DNA of 64,000 nucleotides, taken from contig NW_027464588.1 in the NCBI RefSeq assembly GCF_043290135.1, positions 5,199,501-5,263,500 of the forward strand, given 5' to 3'. Of this stretch, positions 47,471-59,834 are shown in pieces. Every line of letters starts with the position of its first letter. Position 1 is the first letter of the stretch. The notes under the pieces were generated by a model. The model was not told the origin of the DNA, ran no database searches, and saw only the letters and a program-made list of their open reading frames with translations. A program made the translations under genes and the position numbers. The stretch is from Rhipicephalus microplus (Eukaryota > Arthropoda > Arachnida > Ixodida > Ixodidae).

Positions 47471-47779
47471 ACAAGGTGAAACTTGTTCAACTGCTTTAGA
47501 CTGTAGGCGTTGGCAGATGAAACACCGTCGTATTGTTTTTTAACCAGCTGTCGTAATTCTGGAATCCAGTATTGTTCCCTTATTTGAGTCAGTGTGTCAC
47601 GTACTCCTCCGTAGAAGACTTTTTCGTGAGCATGATTAATGATTAATGTAACGAGGTGGCAGTCTTTAGGTAGGAGGATTGAATGGCAAGAACCGTACGA
47701 GTCGTCCGAAATCTAAACTTTTCCTTGTACCCGAAGCAGTTCGTTGTTGTCGAGGAACAATCTTAATTGTCCAACTGGA

Positions 47780-48903
47780 CTTTAGGAAGGAATCGGATTC
47801 TCGTTTGCAACGCAGTTGGCTTCGTTACCGAAGTGAGCTCTCTGTTCTACGCGAATCAAGTAGCACTCCGCCTGTTGAATTTCTTCAGCAGACAGCTCCT
47901 CGAACCTATCGCTTTCCTTCTTCAACTCTTTAACGTGACGGAAAACCCATGCCATTACTCTTACAAGTTCTGTGAGGCTGCTGAATCGTTCGTTATCAAT
48001 CAGCGTTGGCATCTATGTTCTCGTGTTAACAGCGTGGATATTGATTTCTGGCCCCGTCTCAGCTGCCTCGAGTTTTCCGTTTTTGAGGTGAAAGTTTCCT
48101 CTGAATTCAGGCCGAAATATATGAGACATGGCAAGCCATCCGGATCTATACCACCAAAACTGTGATTTACTCAGTTTGTGTACAGTCAAGCCTTGAGTGA
48201 GCAAATCTGCAGGGTTTTCTTTTCAGGGACAAAATTGCCATCGAGAATATTCTGTCAAACTTCTGATCTCCTGCGTCCTGTTCCGTATGAATGCCTTCCA
48301 AGAAACGGGGTCCTTGTATATCCAGCAAAGGGTATTCTGAGAATCTGACCAAAATGTTACTTCAACAATGCCCAGGTCGCAGTTCTTGATGATGTAGGCA
48401 TATAAGCGGGCTGTAAGCAAAGCTGACATTAATTCAAGTCTCGCCAAGGTAACCGTCTTTAACGGTGCAACTCTTGTCTTTGTGATTAATAGTATAGTGT
48501 GGACGGTACCACTTGAGTCGACGGTACGAACGTAGACAACAGCACTTTATGCTGATTCATTAGCGTCGGAAAAGATGTGCAGTTCTGCTTTTTGATAAGC
48601 GCCTTCGCTGCCCGCTGTGAGGAACCTGGGAATACTGATCTCTTGTAGCGTGGCTACCTCCTTGCTCTATTTTTTTCAGACAGCTGACAGCTTCATTGGC
48701 ATGGTGTCATCCCAGCCGAGGTTTTCCCTCCAGAGATCTTGTAGGAAGATCTTCGCCCTTACTGTAAAGGGTGACAGAAACTCCGAAGGGTCGTAGATCC
48801 TTGCAACAGCTTGGAGCAAAAAGCGTTTGGTAATTCGATGCTCCTCCATAAACTGTAGAATATCCTGGGGCCTAAACGAAAAGGTATCCGTCTGTTTGTT
48901 CAA
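47780..48903 (-). pseudogene. BEL/Pao RNase H and connection to integrase
   Basis: Begins QTDTFSFRPQDILQFMEE and AVARIYDPSEFLSPFTVRAK, the Pao segment after RT (IYDPLGLxSP in relatives). RNase H pieces: LHIFSDANESA then SAVVYVRT, LARLELMSALLTARL (Glu helix), VTFWSDSQNTLCWI, ADLLTQGLTV. The zinc-binding pre-integrase part is only faintly visible. Several stops (for example after MKLSAV at 48676 and in SDANESA near 48549). Confidence 0.8.
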
Positions 48904-48920
48904 ATAAAGTCCCAGGACTT

Positions 48921-50326
48921 TCAGAGGTCCAGAAGGTGAGCAAAGTGATTGAAGAGTGAAGAAGTGATTTCTTGTACGAAGACGGCAGATACTACGGGGT
49001 CATTGCTGGCCCATTTAAGAATGTTCATTGAAGCATTTTTGAAGATTTCAATTATCTCTTTATGCATTTGAATAGCTTGTTCAATGGTGTTAGCGCCAAT
49101 AAGAAGATCATTCATATATATGGAGTCTTGCAATAGCCCGGCTGTCGAAGGAAAGTGATTTTCTTTGGACACAAAGTGGTGCTTTAAGGTTGCCGTCAAC
49201 AGGAAAGGACTTGAAGTAGCTCCAAATGGCACTCACGTCATTCTCCAAACTTCTGTTTTCGGCAGTGCGCTGTCCACTTGAGGTGAAGTCTTGAACCACA
49301 AGAAGCGAACTGCATCTCTGTCGTGTTCTTGCAGGCCAATTCGAAGGAACGCCTGTTCAACATTAGAATTCATTGCTATCTTGTAGCGTCGGAAACGAAG
49401 CAGTAGCGTCACTACGTCGGGATTTAGAGTTGGGCCAGCTTCTAGATTGTCATTTAAGGACTTCATCCCGGATTCGTGAGACGAAGCGTCGAACACGATG
49501 CGTACCTTCGTAGTAGATCGGTCCTCTCGTAAGACGGCTCGGTGTAGCATATAATACCGGGTCCAATTGGTTGTTCTTCTTTTGCAGGTACTTTTTCAGC
49601 ATATCCCTCCTCGAGGTACATTCGAATAGTTGCTTCGTATTGTTTTAAAAACTCACTGTCTTTGTTAAGCTTCTTCATCAAACTGTGCAGACGTTTGAGT
49701 TCAACTGCGTAGTTTTCACCCAGATCAACCCTTTCCTTCCACGGTAGCGCCACTTCATATCGATTGTTTTTCTTATTGATGTTCTCAAAGTTTGCCAGCA
49801 TTGATTCAGCGACCGTCGTTCCTTCATTTTCGGCCTGGATACCAGTGCTTTCTATATCCCAGAAACGAGTCAAAAATTTCGAGATATCTTGCTCGGTCAC
49901 TGTGGATTTTAGGACTGCAATACTGGCACACTGTGTAACAACGGCTGAAGTAAACAATGGTCCTTGCACAGTCCATCCCAGTTTCGTCTTGACAGCTTTT
50001 AACTTTTCGAACACAGGCTTCACGGTACGCGTTATTATATTCCAATAATTGTGTGATCCAATAAGGACCGCAATCTGTTTGTCTTCTACTCTTTGTAAAG
50101 AGAGAGCTCGCGTATCCAAGTGCATCTTGTTCATTTTTCTTATAACATTTTTTTCTGGTACCGGAATGCATTCAGTGCATATTGTGTCCACCACCAGCGC
50201 CTCTATTGAAATCGGAAGCTTCTGGCTCGCAGGGAAGATGGATACACGTACCTTCTTCATGATTTTCTGTATGTTATCACCCCCGAACACACCGATGGCT
50301 AACGTTTCCTCTTTATTAGTTCGCAA
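48921..50326 (-). pseudogene. BEL/Pao reverse transcriptase
   Basis: Upstream linker LVVDTICTE-type region, GSHNYWNIITR, KLGWTVQGPL, then RFWDIESTGI, ALPWKERVDLGENYAVELKR, YLEEGYAEKVPAKEEQ, RAVLREDRSTTKVRIVFDAS, LNDNLEAGPTLNPD and RFLWFKTSP. The finger VPFGATSSPFLLTATLKHH follows after a stop near 49230, then the active site SIYMNDLLIGANTIEQA. The first catalytic Asp of the pair is Asn (AAT, 49110-49112), a change expected to abolish polymerase activity. Frame changes occur near 49550 and 50330. Confidence 0.85.
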
Positions 50327-51650
50327 CCAAGTCTTTCATAAACTTTGGTTGTAATGAAGCTTCGCTGACTTCTGCCATCAAAAAGGACTCGGTAGTGACC
50401 GGATGATTTGGTGCCCAATACGGTGGATGTCAGACTCTGGAGCATTACGACTGACCTTGCCTGCTTGGACATCAGATTAACCGATGCAGATATCACCTTC
50501 TTGTCGTTTTTGATGGCATTGGATGCGCAAACGGATGTTGCGTGCCTTCTTGCGCACTTGCCGCATTTTAACCGGTTTCTGCAATCTTTTGCCATGTGGC
50601 CCTGCTTTAGGCAACGAAAGCATCGTCCAGCTTTGATGAGCATCTCCCTTTTGTTTGAGAAGTCGATATTCTTCGTATCACAGACTTCGGCAAAATGCTT
50701 TTCAGATCGGCAGAGCAGGCAATGTTTTGGACTTTTTGTTGAGCTTTGTAGAGCAGCTTTCGTGGAAACGTCACGTGGATGACTTTGTTTTAGTCCTCCC
50801 TTATGTGGGGCTCGACGAGTTTCTGTTACGTTGTTCAGCAACAGCTTCCCGATAAGTGAGTTGAAGTTTGAAGAACTCCAGAAGCATTCGAAAATCGTTA
50901 TCTTCTGGAACCGTTACATGGTTTAAATTGCCTTGCGTATTCGAAGAGGGTACAGCCGACGAGGATGCCTTGTGCATCTCGTGAAAACGCAGCACCATGT
51001 CCGTCGGTAGAACTCTTAGCAGGATTTCCCGAAGCATGGAGCAATAAATATTCGAGTTTGTGCCAAGCGCATTGAGGCTTCGTGTATGAACCTGTACTTT
51101 GTCGTAAAGTTGCTTCAGCTTAGAAACGTCTGCTGACGATGACACCGGCTTTAGATCCAGCAAACCTTGCAAATGGTCGTGCACTATGATCTGTTCATCT
51201 CCAAAACGCTTCTTTAAAATTTAAATAGCGTCTTTATAGCACTCTTAGGTAGCATGTAATCCCGATATAGCCGACGCAGCTGCTCCGGTAACCTAACTGT
51301 TCAAGTAGTTGAACTTGTCAGCTGTGCTTAACTCGCTGTTGTTGTGAACTGCTAATGTAAACTGCGTCCAAAAGCTCGGCCATAGTCTGCGGTTTTTATC
51401 AAATTTTACGAGTTCTTGTTGGGGAAGCTTGCTTTTGCCAGATGATAACAGGTGAACGTTCGTAAGTAGCGGAGCTGGAGGAGCCAGACATTCATTCAGC
51501 TTGACTCGTAGATTCGCTGTGAGAGTAACAACCTTGTCGCGGTATTCTCCAGCATCTAACGTCTCACTGTCCAACAGGTCGTCTGGCGTCTCTTCAAAAA
51601 GTGCCTCATCCTTTTTCTCTAACTGACCATAAAATGAGCTTATTCAGTCG
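50299..51650 (-). pseudogene. BEL/Pao Gag with zinc knuckles, and protease
   Basis: Gag: LPQQELVKFDKNRRLWPSFW, STADKFNYLNS, VTGAAASAISGL and HDHLQGLLDLKPVSSS, with three in-frame stops between 51293 and 51185. Knuckles: CLLCRSEKHFAEVC and CFRCLKQGHMAKDC, then CGKCARRHATSVC. Protease: YRVLFDGRSQRSFITTKVYE, where relatives read LxDSGSQxSF, so Gly of the active-site turn is Arg. The frame order gag, knuckles, protease is normal for the group. Confidence 0.85.
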
Positions 51651-51870
51651 AGGAATACACTTATTGCTGCTGCCGTGATGGCTTGATTTCCTCGCAAGCG
51701 GTCTTCCACCTCGGACAACAGGACATCCAGTTGGGACCACAGGCTGTGGCGTCGTCTAAGATGCCGTTCAATTCTGCCGCCCGCAGTCGATGTATCTCGC
51801 CAAGATGACAGGCGCCGTTTTCCGAGGTGTTGCGGCTCCTAACGTCGAAGATTTTGGCGTTGTCAAAGGT

Positions 51871-51888
51871 CCCGGGTTTTCAGCACCA
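51871..51888 (-). promoter_or_regulatory. Primer-binding site of the BEL/Pao element
   Basis: Minus strand TGGTGCTGAAAACCCGGG starts two bases inside the 5' LTR. The tRNA was not assigned. Confidence 0.65.
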
Positions 51889-51890
51889 TG

Positions 51891-52102
51891 TGTTGGACCT
51901 CTCAGCCTTTCTGCTGCGGTGCGGCTCACATCAAGCAAAAACACGTCTTGCCTGATGAAAGGGTTTAATGGAACTAAAGAAGAAAGAAAAAGACAAGGGT
52001 GAGGCGGCGCTGCCACGAGGCCAAGCGTCAGCTCGTGAGGAGGCTCAATAATGATGATGAGTGCTATTCTGCTGCGATTGATGAATAAAGGAAGTCACAA
52101 CA
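51891..52102 (-). repeat. 5' LTR of the BEL/Pao element
   Basis: 212 bp partner of 46295-46506; about a dozen and a half visible differences. Confidence 0.9.
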
Positions 52103-52529
52103 ACACATGTTTAAATCGATTCCACTGGCTAGCAGCACCTTTTCATAGGTAAGGAAAATATTTTGCGTACACCGTACGAACGATTCCATTTGTGAAGCTG
52201 CTTTCTAGATCCTGAAGCAACGTCTCACGTCAGAGACATTTTAGCCATTTTCATTTTACAGCCCCTATTTATCATCCCAGCACCTCCCCCCCTTTTAAGA
52301 AGATGTCAGGTATGACAAAACTATTGTTTTAATTACAGCACAGATGCGTGAGCCAAAAATCTACACATGGCGAGAGAACACGATGACGATGAATATTACA
52401 AATATTAATATGTCCAAGGGAAGACGGTGAACTACTCTGTAAACGCTTACACCTGTTTCGTTTATGTAGTCATAATAATTAAGAAATTAAGAAATCCGGG
52501 CAAAAGGTACATCTTGTCTACGATAAAAT
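52103..52529. other. Short stretch without recognised feature
   Basis: Non-coding between the Pao element and the CR1-like LINE. Confidence 0.35.
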
Positions 52530-55500
52530 TAGTATAGACCGTATTCTTTATCGCTGGGATGACACCGTAAACGATAAAGTGATGATTGGCGAGGCAAAAA
52601 ATCCCTCAACTGGAAAAAAAAACCTGCCAAGCGACGGACCGGCGTCTCGCACTCGAAACCGCCCCAGTTGATGTTTATAAATGTGAATTGCCGAAGTGTC
52701 TTAAACAAATTAGAATCTCTTGAATGCCTACTTCTCGACCTTGAGCCAGACTTGGTTGCTTTAACCGAAACCTGGTTAAATAATGACATTCTAGATAGTG
52801 AAGTAACGCCCCCAAATTACAATATAATACGGAAGGACAGACCGACACGAGGCGGTGGAGTAGCGTTAGTGATAAAACGCGAAATACAATACACTGTGCT
52901 GCCAGAGGTTGAAGGTGTAGAAGCTGTCTTTTTGAAACTAAATTTTGGCCTTCACACAACAATTGTGGGCTGCTGCTATCGCAGTCCTACTTCTGGCGAA
53001 GATAGCATGCAATCGCTCTACAACTACATAGAACAAAACATACAAAGCGCAAGATTCATCTTGTTGGGTGATTTTAACCTTCCTGATATCGACTGGCAAT
53101 CCATGAAATTTCATTCCACATGCTCAGATGTCCTTATCGACACAATGCTGCGATTTAATCTTCACCAAGTAGTCAACCAACCAAACGTGTCCAGGGAGAA
53201 ACTTCAAATATTCTTGACCTTATATTCTTGAGTAACCACTTCCCAGCCGATGAAACAAAGATTGAAGTTATGGATGGCATATCTGATCACAAGCTCACTT
53301 TGTGCACTGTCCCCTTTCGTGATAAAATAGAACCAACGAACATAAAACTTTCTTACCCGGATTTTAAATATGCTGACGACACCAGCATACTAAATTATCT
53401 AATTATAAAGTTTCCGTCCTTCGAAGAATTGTCTAATGATAGTTCCACGACCATTGAAATATTATGGTCTCAGTTAAAAGAAATTATGCACCACTGTATT
53501 AATACCTTTGTACCTCTTAGAGTGAAAAAAATTAAGAAACACAACCCGTGGATAACACGCGAGGTAATACATGCGAAACGCAAAGTAAAGCGAATACGAA
53601 AGAGAATGAAACGAAAACCCGGAGCAGTAACAGTAAACAATTTGACTGCTGCTGTGAGTGACCTAAAAACAAAAATCAAAACAGCGAAGAGCAACTATTT
53701 CACAAAAACGTTGCCAAATTTTCTAAAAAATTCCCCCAGCAAGTTTTGAAGCTACCTAAAGCCTGCAAAAAACAACAAAAGCAACACACCCCCGGAAAAA
53801 GATAACCCGATCACTGCAGACAAAATGAACAACTATTTCAAGTCTGTATTCACTGTCGATGACGGAAACATTCCAGACATCGACACTAGTGCGGAAGGTA
53901 CCCTGGAACCGATTATTGTCTATGAGGCCGGTGTCATAAATCTCTTGTTAAACTTGGACACAAAAAACGGAGCAGGGCCTGACAACATTCCTAACATCTT
54001 TCTTGTAAGATATGCAGAGGTGCTAGCTAAAGATCTGTGCGTCATGTTTAACAAATCACTATCAACGTGCTCTTTACCTCTAGAGTGGAAAAAGGCCAAA
54101 GTTGTTCCTGTGCATAAAGGAGGATGCGGAAATGATATATCTAACTTTAGACCTATATCCCTGACATGTACAATCAGTAAAATCCTGGAGCACATAATTC
54201 TTAAACAAATAACTGTTTTCCTAGAAGAAAAACGTATATTATCTCCCTATCAGCATGGCTTTCGCCGAGGTCTTTCAACCATAACCCAATTAGTGGAATT
54301 AACACATGAGGTATCCCAGAGTATTGATAACCAAAAACAAACTGATCTAATCTTCCTCGATTTTGCCAAAGCATTCGACAAGGTATCACACAAGAAACTA
54401 CTTCAAAAACTTGAGGCCACCTTAGGAAATTCTACTGTTCTTAACAGGATCAAAAATTATCTTACTGATCGTACACAGTATGTGGAATTTAACGATGAAA
54501 CCTCTGCTACCACCTCCGTCACATCTGGAGTTCCGCAGGGCTGTGTGCTGGCGCCAATTTTGTTTCTTCTCTTTATTAATGATTTGCCTACAAATAATAA
54601 GGAAAAAATCAAATAATTCGCGGATGACTGCGTGCTATATCGAGAAATAAACTCAACGGAGGACCATGTAGCTTTAAATAGTGCTTTACAAGATGTTTCC
54701 TGCTGGTGCCGTAAATGGCAGATGTCACTTAATGTAAACAAGTGTACAATTTTATCAGTAAGTCGAAAAAAAACTAGGTCAAATTTTCTTTACACCATTA
54801 ATGACATTCCCATAACTAGAGTAAGTCAGCATAAATATCTTGGAATTATTATAACTGAAGATCTAAGATGGGATGCACACATAAGTTACGTTACTTCAGC
54901 TGCACTACGCCGCTTGTTTACACTTAGATACCGGCTTCGCCTGGCCCCGCCTTCTCTAAAACTGCTTGCATACACTTCCCTTGTGCGATCATTACTTGAA
55001 TACGGTAATATTATTTGGTCACCATTCACAAAACAGCAAATCACGAAACTGGAAGGAATACAAAGGAAAGCTATGAGGTTCATTTACAACAAGTACAGAC
55101 AGACAGATTCTCCGACTAAACTAATGGAAAAAGCTGGATTACTTACTCTAATGAATAGAACAAGGTTAGCACGTGCAAAATTCATACATGAATTAATACA
55201 TGGTCATTTAAACATTGATGTATCCGCCTATCTTACGTTTGATCAAACTAGAACAACACGCCAAAAACACCCAATGAGACTTAACGAATACTCCTTCAAC
55301 ACAAACTGCTTTAAGTACTCATTCTTTCCGTTAGCCACTAATGAATGGAATAAACTGGATCCGATTATCTCCAGCACTACCGAATTAGCAAAATTTCTAA
55401 CCCTTGTCGAAAATGAACTTTGTATTATGCAAACGGAATCACTTGGTTGATTTTAATATGTGTGTTCGTGTGAACATTGTACGAGCGAAGTATCATGTCA

Positions 55501-55935
55501 TCATATTTTTTCTTTAAGCAGTTTTCGTACTGAATCCAGGTGAAGAGAAATCGCTCTGTTGATTCTTGAACATGTTTCTGTTTTTCAGTGTGTATAAATT
55601 TGCGCTTCCTTGAAATACTTCGCCATATTGTAGGGTAGTTTCTTATTGCTGTAATTTCTTGTTGTGTTTCTTGATGCATATGCCAATATGTCAACCAATG
55701 TGTCAACCAAGTCGCTGCATTTATTTTCTTCTGACAACTTTTCTTTACACTAATGTTTTATGCCTTCTTTGATCTGAAATTGTTAAATGATCCGATTCTG
55801 TTAGTTTCATTCTGTACTTTATCGCGATGTATGTCTTTATTGTGTACTTATTCGAATTTTTATGTTCACGCCCTTCCTGCTAAAATCCCCGATGGGATTG
55901 GCAGTATGTCAAAATAAATAAATAAATAAATAGAC
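52530..55935 (+). pseudogene. CR1-like non-LTR retrotransposon (endonuclease-RT), three inactivating lesions
   Basis: Target-primed retrotransposon ORF2. Endonuclease from ATG 52671: INVNCRSVLNKLE, LVALTETWLNN, RGGGVALVIKRE, FILLGDFNLPDIDW and DGISDHKL. Reverse transcriptase: GPDNIPNIFLVRYAEVLAKD, VPVHKGGCGNDISNFRPISL, QHGFRRGLSTITQLVEL, LIFLDFAKAFDKVSHKKLL, TSGVPQGCVLAPILFLLFIN, FADDCVLYREINSTED (ADD intact), QHKYLGIIITEDLRWDAHI, LVRSLLEYGNIIWSPFTKQQ. Stops at TGA 55448-55450. Only three lesions are visible: a one-base deletion near 53195, TGG to TGA at 53747-53749, and Leu to TAA at 54614-54616. The 3' end has the (AAATA)n tail at 55912-55932 after GGCAGTATGTC. No gag-like ORF1 was found, so it is probably 5' truncated. 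Confidence 0.87.
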
Positions 55936-57623
55936 GAGAAACTTTATGCGTCAATAAAGACAACATTTTAAATATGCAGATATACTCCTATTTTTGTACT
56001 GACAATATAATACAGGACCCCTAAACAGCCCCTGAAAAAACAATAAACCAGCTTCTTATTACCTCCCATATAGTTTCCTTTTTTCGCAGCACAGTTCGCG
56101 ACCTTTCCAGTTTGATCACGTGACATCAGGGCAAAATAAGCTCTCAATCGTTTAATATAGGTGATATATCTGCGGTGAATTGTTTCATACAATGCTTTAC
56201 AAAGCAGTCACATGCTCGTTCTTCCTTGTATTGCATGACAATCACGCGCGACGAACTAATTTCACTTCGTATTCTGTGTTAGCGACTGCGCAAGCACAGG
56301 CAGCAGCATGTGGTCGAAATACGCAAAATCATAACTGGCTAAACACTTTGTGCCAACATTGCGCGTGTTTTATAAGAAATGAGTGGCGAAGGGAGATAGC
56401 GCTTGTGGGAAAGGGAGTGAAGGCGAGAAAGACAGTACTGTTTCGCTTTTGAACCCGCGATGGTTAATGAGCCCTTTATGCCTTCTAAATATAGTTGAAC
56501 GTTTTTAAAAATAAAAATTGTTCGACCATGCAACTTCAAATAACACGCGTTAAAATAATATGTGACGCTATGGATGTTTATATTGTTGAAGTAAAAAGAA
56601 AGTCGTACATTTGCTTACTTTCACTGATGCTGCATCGCCTTATGTCCCATGACACCCAAGTACACTTGAATTTCTCGCATTTTTTTCTGACTGAGACGCG
56701 ATAACTTTGCTCATATTTGCAATAAAAGACTATCTGCCTGCAACACTGCTATTGACGGCGACTAAAAAAATAAAAAAAATACCAGTTGTGCGTCAGGGTG
56801 TTCATAGTGTTCGACGCGAGTAGGCGGAGACATCAAACTCAAAGTGTTTCTTCCAAACTAATTTCAGAAGAATAAATGAAGTAGTTTTTGCGTTAAGCCT
56901 TCCTGTTACGAACTAAAAACCATGGCGAAATTTGTTAAAATTAAGGTTTTTCATTACAACCGTTACGACATTTATTTCGAGGAGCACAGCCGGAAAGCTT
57001 GCAAAAGGGCTTACTTGTGCGAAACATTTATGTGAAGTGCACTAAAATTTTATTGCACTTCGCAGATTTATTATAGACAAACACACACTTATCTTTTGGC
57101 AAAAATTAACTACAATCAAGAGGTGCTCCAGTTAAAGCAACACAATAACTTGTATTTCCAAATTGTTAGCTTTCAGCGATCCTTGCATGGGAAATACTAT
57201 AAGACAGCAGTGGAGAGTGTGCATAAATGGACGCGGGCAATCGATTAATCGCGTGGCGGGCAGATATTGACGTGCAGGTATGAATTGTGCGTACAAAGAT
57301 ATCGTTCATTCCATCTTGGTGAAATGTATCTGCACATTGACAACGTATATGCGAATGCTCTGACTTCATTCATCGCTCTTGGTTCATTCGACATGCCTCT
57401 TTCGAAATTTCAACATTGAAATGTATGTTTAAAATAGTGGCAGGCTATTAAGCCTATTATTGCTGTAAACTTAGTGATGCTACGGGCATTCTCCTTTCTT
57501 TGCCGATTGGAAGGAGTCTTCCGGATGAAGTCTCTCAATGGCCAGGCTGAGGTGCAGTGCTCTGCTAGAAGAGTCGGCCAACTCGTGGGTGCTTGTGTTA
57601 CCAGCCATTGACGGTGGCTTCTC
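55936..57623. other. Stretch without recognised gene
   Basis: A/T-rich, no signature. Downstream (minus) of the terminal exon at 57624, this could include its 3' untranslated region. Confidence 0.35.
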
Positions 57624-57715
57624 TTAATCGTCACTGGCGTTCAGGTTGACTCGGTCGAGCATTTGCCACCAGAGCTTCTCTTCTTCAGATGAGCCAGCAT
57701 GGTCGTACACGACAC
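57624..57715 (-). CDS. Terminal exon of an unidentified host gene
   Basis: A strong acceptor (pyrimidine-rich TTGTTTTGTGCACAG) precedes a frame that enters in phase 2 and reads VVYDHAGSSEEEKLWWQMLD then RVNLNASDD, with TAA at 57624-57626. It is on the same strand as the SLC5-like gene but cannot be the exon directly after 23053-23153, which would need phase 0. The acidic run followed by LWWxxLxxxNxNA loosely recalls the tail of some SLC5 proteins, so an upstream tandem paralogue is possible; this is a guess. No function is claimed. Confidence 0.4.
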
Positions 57716-58149
57716 CTGTGCACAAAACAATCATAATGATTGTTGCGGCTTTACGATCAAAAAATCGCATTGTCATTATCAGGAATGCCGTAGCAAAAGA
57801 ATTATGAATTTTGTCCACCTTGAATGCTTTCCCATGCATATATATTAAAGTACAAACATCTCTACCACTCCGCTCTCATCTAAACGTGGTCGCCATTACT
57901 GGCGTTTCATCTCGCAACCTTCGCGTCAGCACTCAAACACCTTAACCACAAGCCCACCGAGATAGACATGAACCGAATAGCACTGAAGTTCTTTTGACCA
58001 CAAAAAAGAAGGAAGGAGGAGGCAAATAGATGACTTAACAACAAATGGTGCACATAATTTGCTTGGAATAAAAACTCGACTGCTTAATATAATAAAGTAG
58101 GTCATTGCATCTTACATAATAACAGCGCAATGTTAAACTTCAAGAAAAA
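57716..58149. other. Probable intron, with weak tRNA-like segment
   Basis: On the minus strand near 57950-57880, GTGGTTAAGGTGTTTGAG followed by GGTTGCGAGATGAAAC weakly resembles the A and B boxes of a tRNA-derived SINE. Otherwise nothing recognised. Confidence 0.25.
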
Positions 58150-58536
58150 AAATGGTAGATCCCACGTACAGCGGGAATCTATGATACGCGAAGCATGAAT
58201 GAAAAATGCTGACATGTCACTTTAAAATCAGCACAACGGAACGAGGAAGAGGTAAATGATGCCGTACATGACTTCCGTTTCATGATTATCACTATTGGAT
58301 GTGTCGTTTAGTTTCGTCATGTATTCAAGTCGCGTGATACCAAATTTAGTATATGTGGAGCTAGCGAAACGACCGCGAGCACGCTATGAGCACGGTATGC
58401 TGTCATGTTCTTACATGATACGCGTGTCAGGATTATCATGCTTGCACCAGTTATATATTTCATCGTCCATTGACGTCACGTAACACAAAATGTGGTATAT
58501 GCGGAGCTAGCAAAACGGCCTAGAGCGCATCACGAA

Positions 58537-58885
58537 GGGTCCAATATACTCCAATGCAGCGTTGACGCGAGGTGCCCGCTGGGCACAGCGACGCTGGGTT
58601 AGCAAAAGGCGAGCACCCTATAATCTGACGCCAGGCGCGACCCCGACGGCAACACGCGCTTTCGCGCCGATGCCATAAAGTAACATTACGCTATGCCGAT
58701 GCGTTACCCAGACAACACAGCGCCTCCCTCTTTTCGTGATAGAGGGACGCTGGACGCGCTAAAACGCGCATGTGTGAAAGCAACGCAGCGCGGCGCGCAC
58801 CTGCCAGTATATGGCTGGACCGGCGCCTGGCGTGACGCGACGAAATGAACGCCGGCGAGCACGCGCACCTCGTCATGTCAAAATG
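58537..58885. repeat. G/C-rich module inside composite satellite copy 2
   Basis: Partner of 25862-26235: AAGGGTCCAATATACTCCAA at the start, TGACGCCAGGCGC, AAAGCAACGCAGCGCGGCGC and GAACGCCGGCG in the same order, with indels. Confidence 0.75.
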
Positions 58886-59792
58886 TATTGGCGCCTTGAC
58901 TGTGGCATGTAGTCATGTTCTCACATGTCACGCATGTCACGATTATTTCGTTTGCACCAGTCACATACTTTCGTCATCCATTGGTTTCACGTAATACCCA
59001 ATTTGGCGTATGTTAAGGTAGCGAAAGAGCCGCGAGCGCATCATGAGTGTGGCATGTTGTCATGTTGTTACATGACACGCATGTCGTGATTATCGTGTTT
59101 GGATGTGTCATTTACTTATATCGTCGGTTGCGTCACGTAATGCCGAGTTTGGTACATATAAAGCTAGTGAAATGGCCGCGAGCGCATCATTAGCGTGGCA
59201 TGTAGTGAAGTTGTTACATGAAACGCATCTCATGTTTGTCATGTTTGCACCAGTATGATAGTTTGTCATCCATTCACTACCCGTATACAAAGTTTGGCAT
59301 AAGTAAAGCTAGTAAAACAGCCGCCAGCGCATCATGGTTGTGGCATGTAGTCATGTTGTTACATGACACGCATCTCATGATTATTATGTTTGCACCAGTC
59401 ACGTTTACTTTCGTCATCCATTCATGCACCTTAATACCAAATTTGGTATATGTGACGCTAGCGAAACGACCACGAGTGCATCATGAGCTTGGCGTCTAGT
59501 CACGTTGTTACATCACACGCATGTCATGATTTTCATGTTAGGGTCTGTCGCTTGTCTTCGCCATGCAATCATGTCATACCCTACCAGTTTTGCAACATGC
59601 CATGTGAACAAAACTACCACAAGAGCTGGAGGACCATGAGATGTAAATCACGGCATTGATTACATACATGTCATGATTTTCATGTTATGACTAGCCGAAT
59701 ATGTTCTTCATACAGTCATGTTATGCCATACAAAGTTAGGTATCCATACGACTAATAAAACGGCCGGGAGAGCTAAATGTTGTAGATGGCTC

Positions 59793-59833
<41 letters not shown>
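59793..59833. repeat. (GATA)n microsatellite
   Basis: About ten perfect GATA units inside the 3' part of the composite satellite copy 2. Confidence 0.97.

Positions 59834-59834
<1 letters not shown>

Larger units (their letters stand above)
46295..52102 (-). mobile_element. BEL/Pao LTR retrotransposon, decayed
   Basis: LTRs of 212 bp at 46295-46506 (3') and 51891-52102 (5'), tips TGTTG...CAACA, minus orientation. Primer-binding site at 51871-51888. Internal order on the minus strand: gag (51650-50800), two zinc knuckles, protease, RT, RNase H, integrase (47470-46759), as in BEL/Pao. Many stops and frame changes are present. Flanks show no target duplication (left ...ACCGCG, right ACACAT...), so either it has decayed or the ends were altered by recombination. 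The RT active site is YMND in place of YMDD or YVDD. Confidence 0.88.

Noticed and set aside
55968..56192. Possible host exon ending at GGGAG/GTAATA on the minus strand
   Set aside because: A donor-like site is present, but the frame (AYFALMSRDQTGKVANC...) has no recognisable family, and no acceptor was found.
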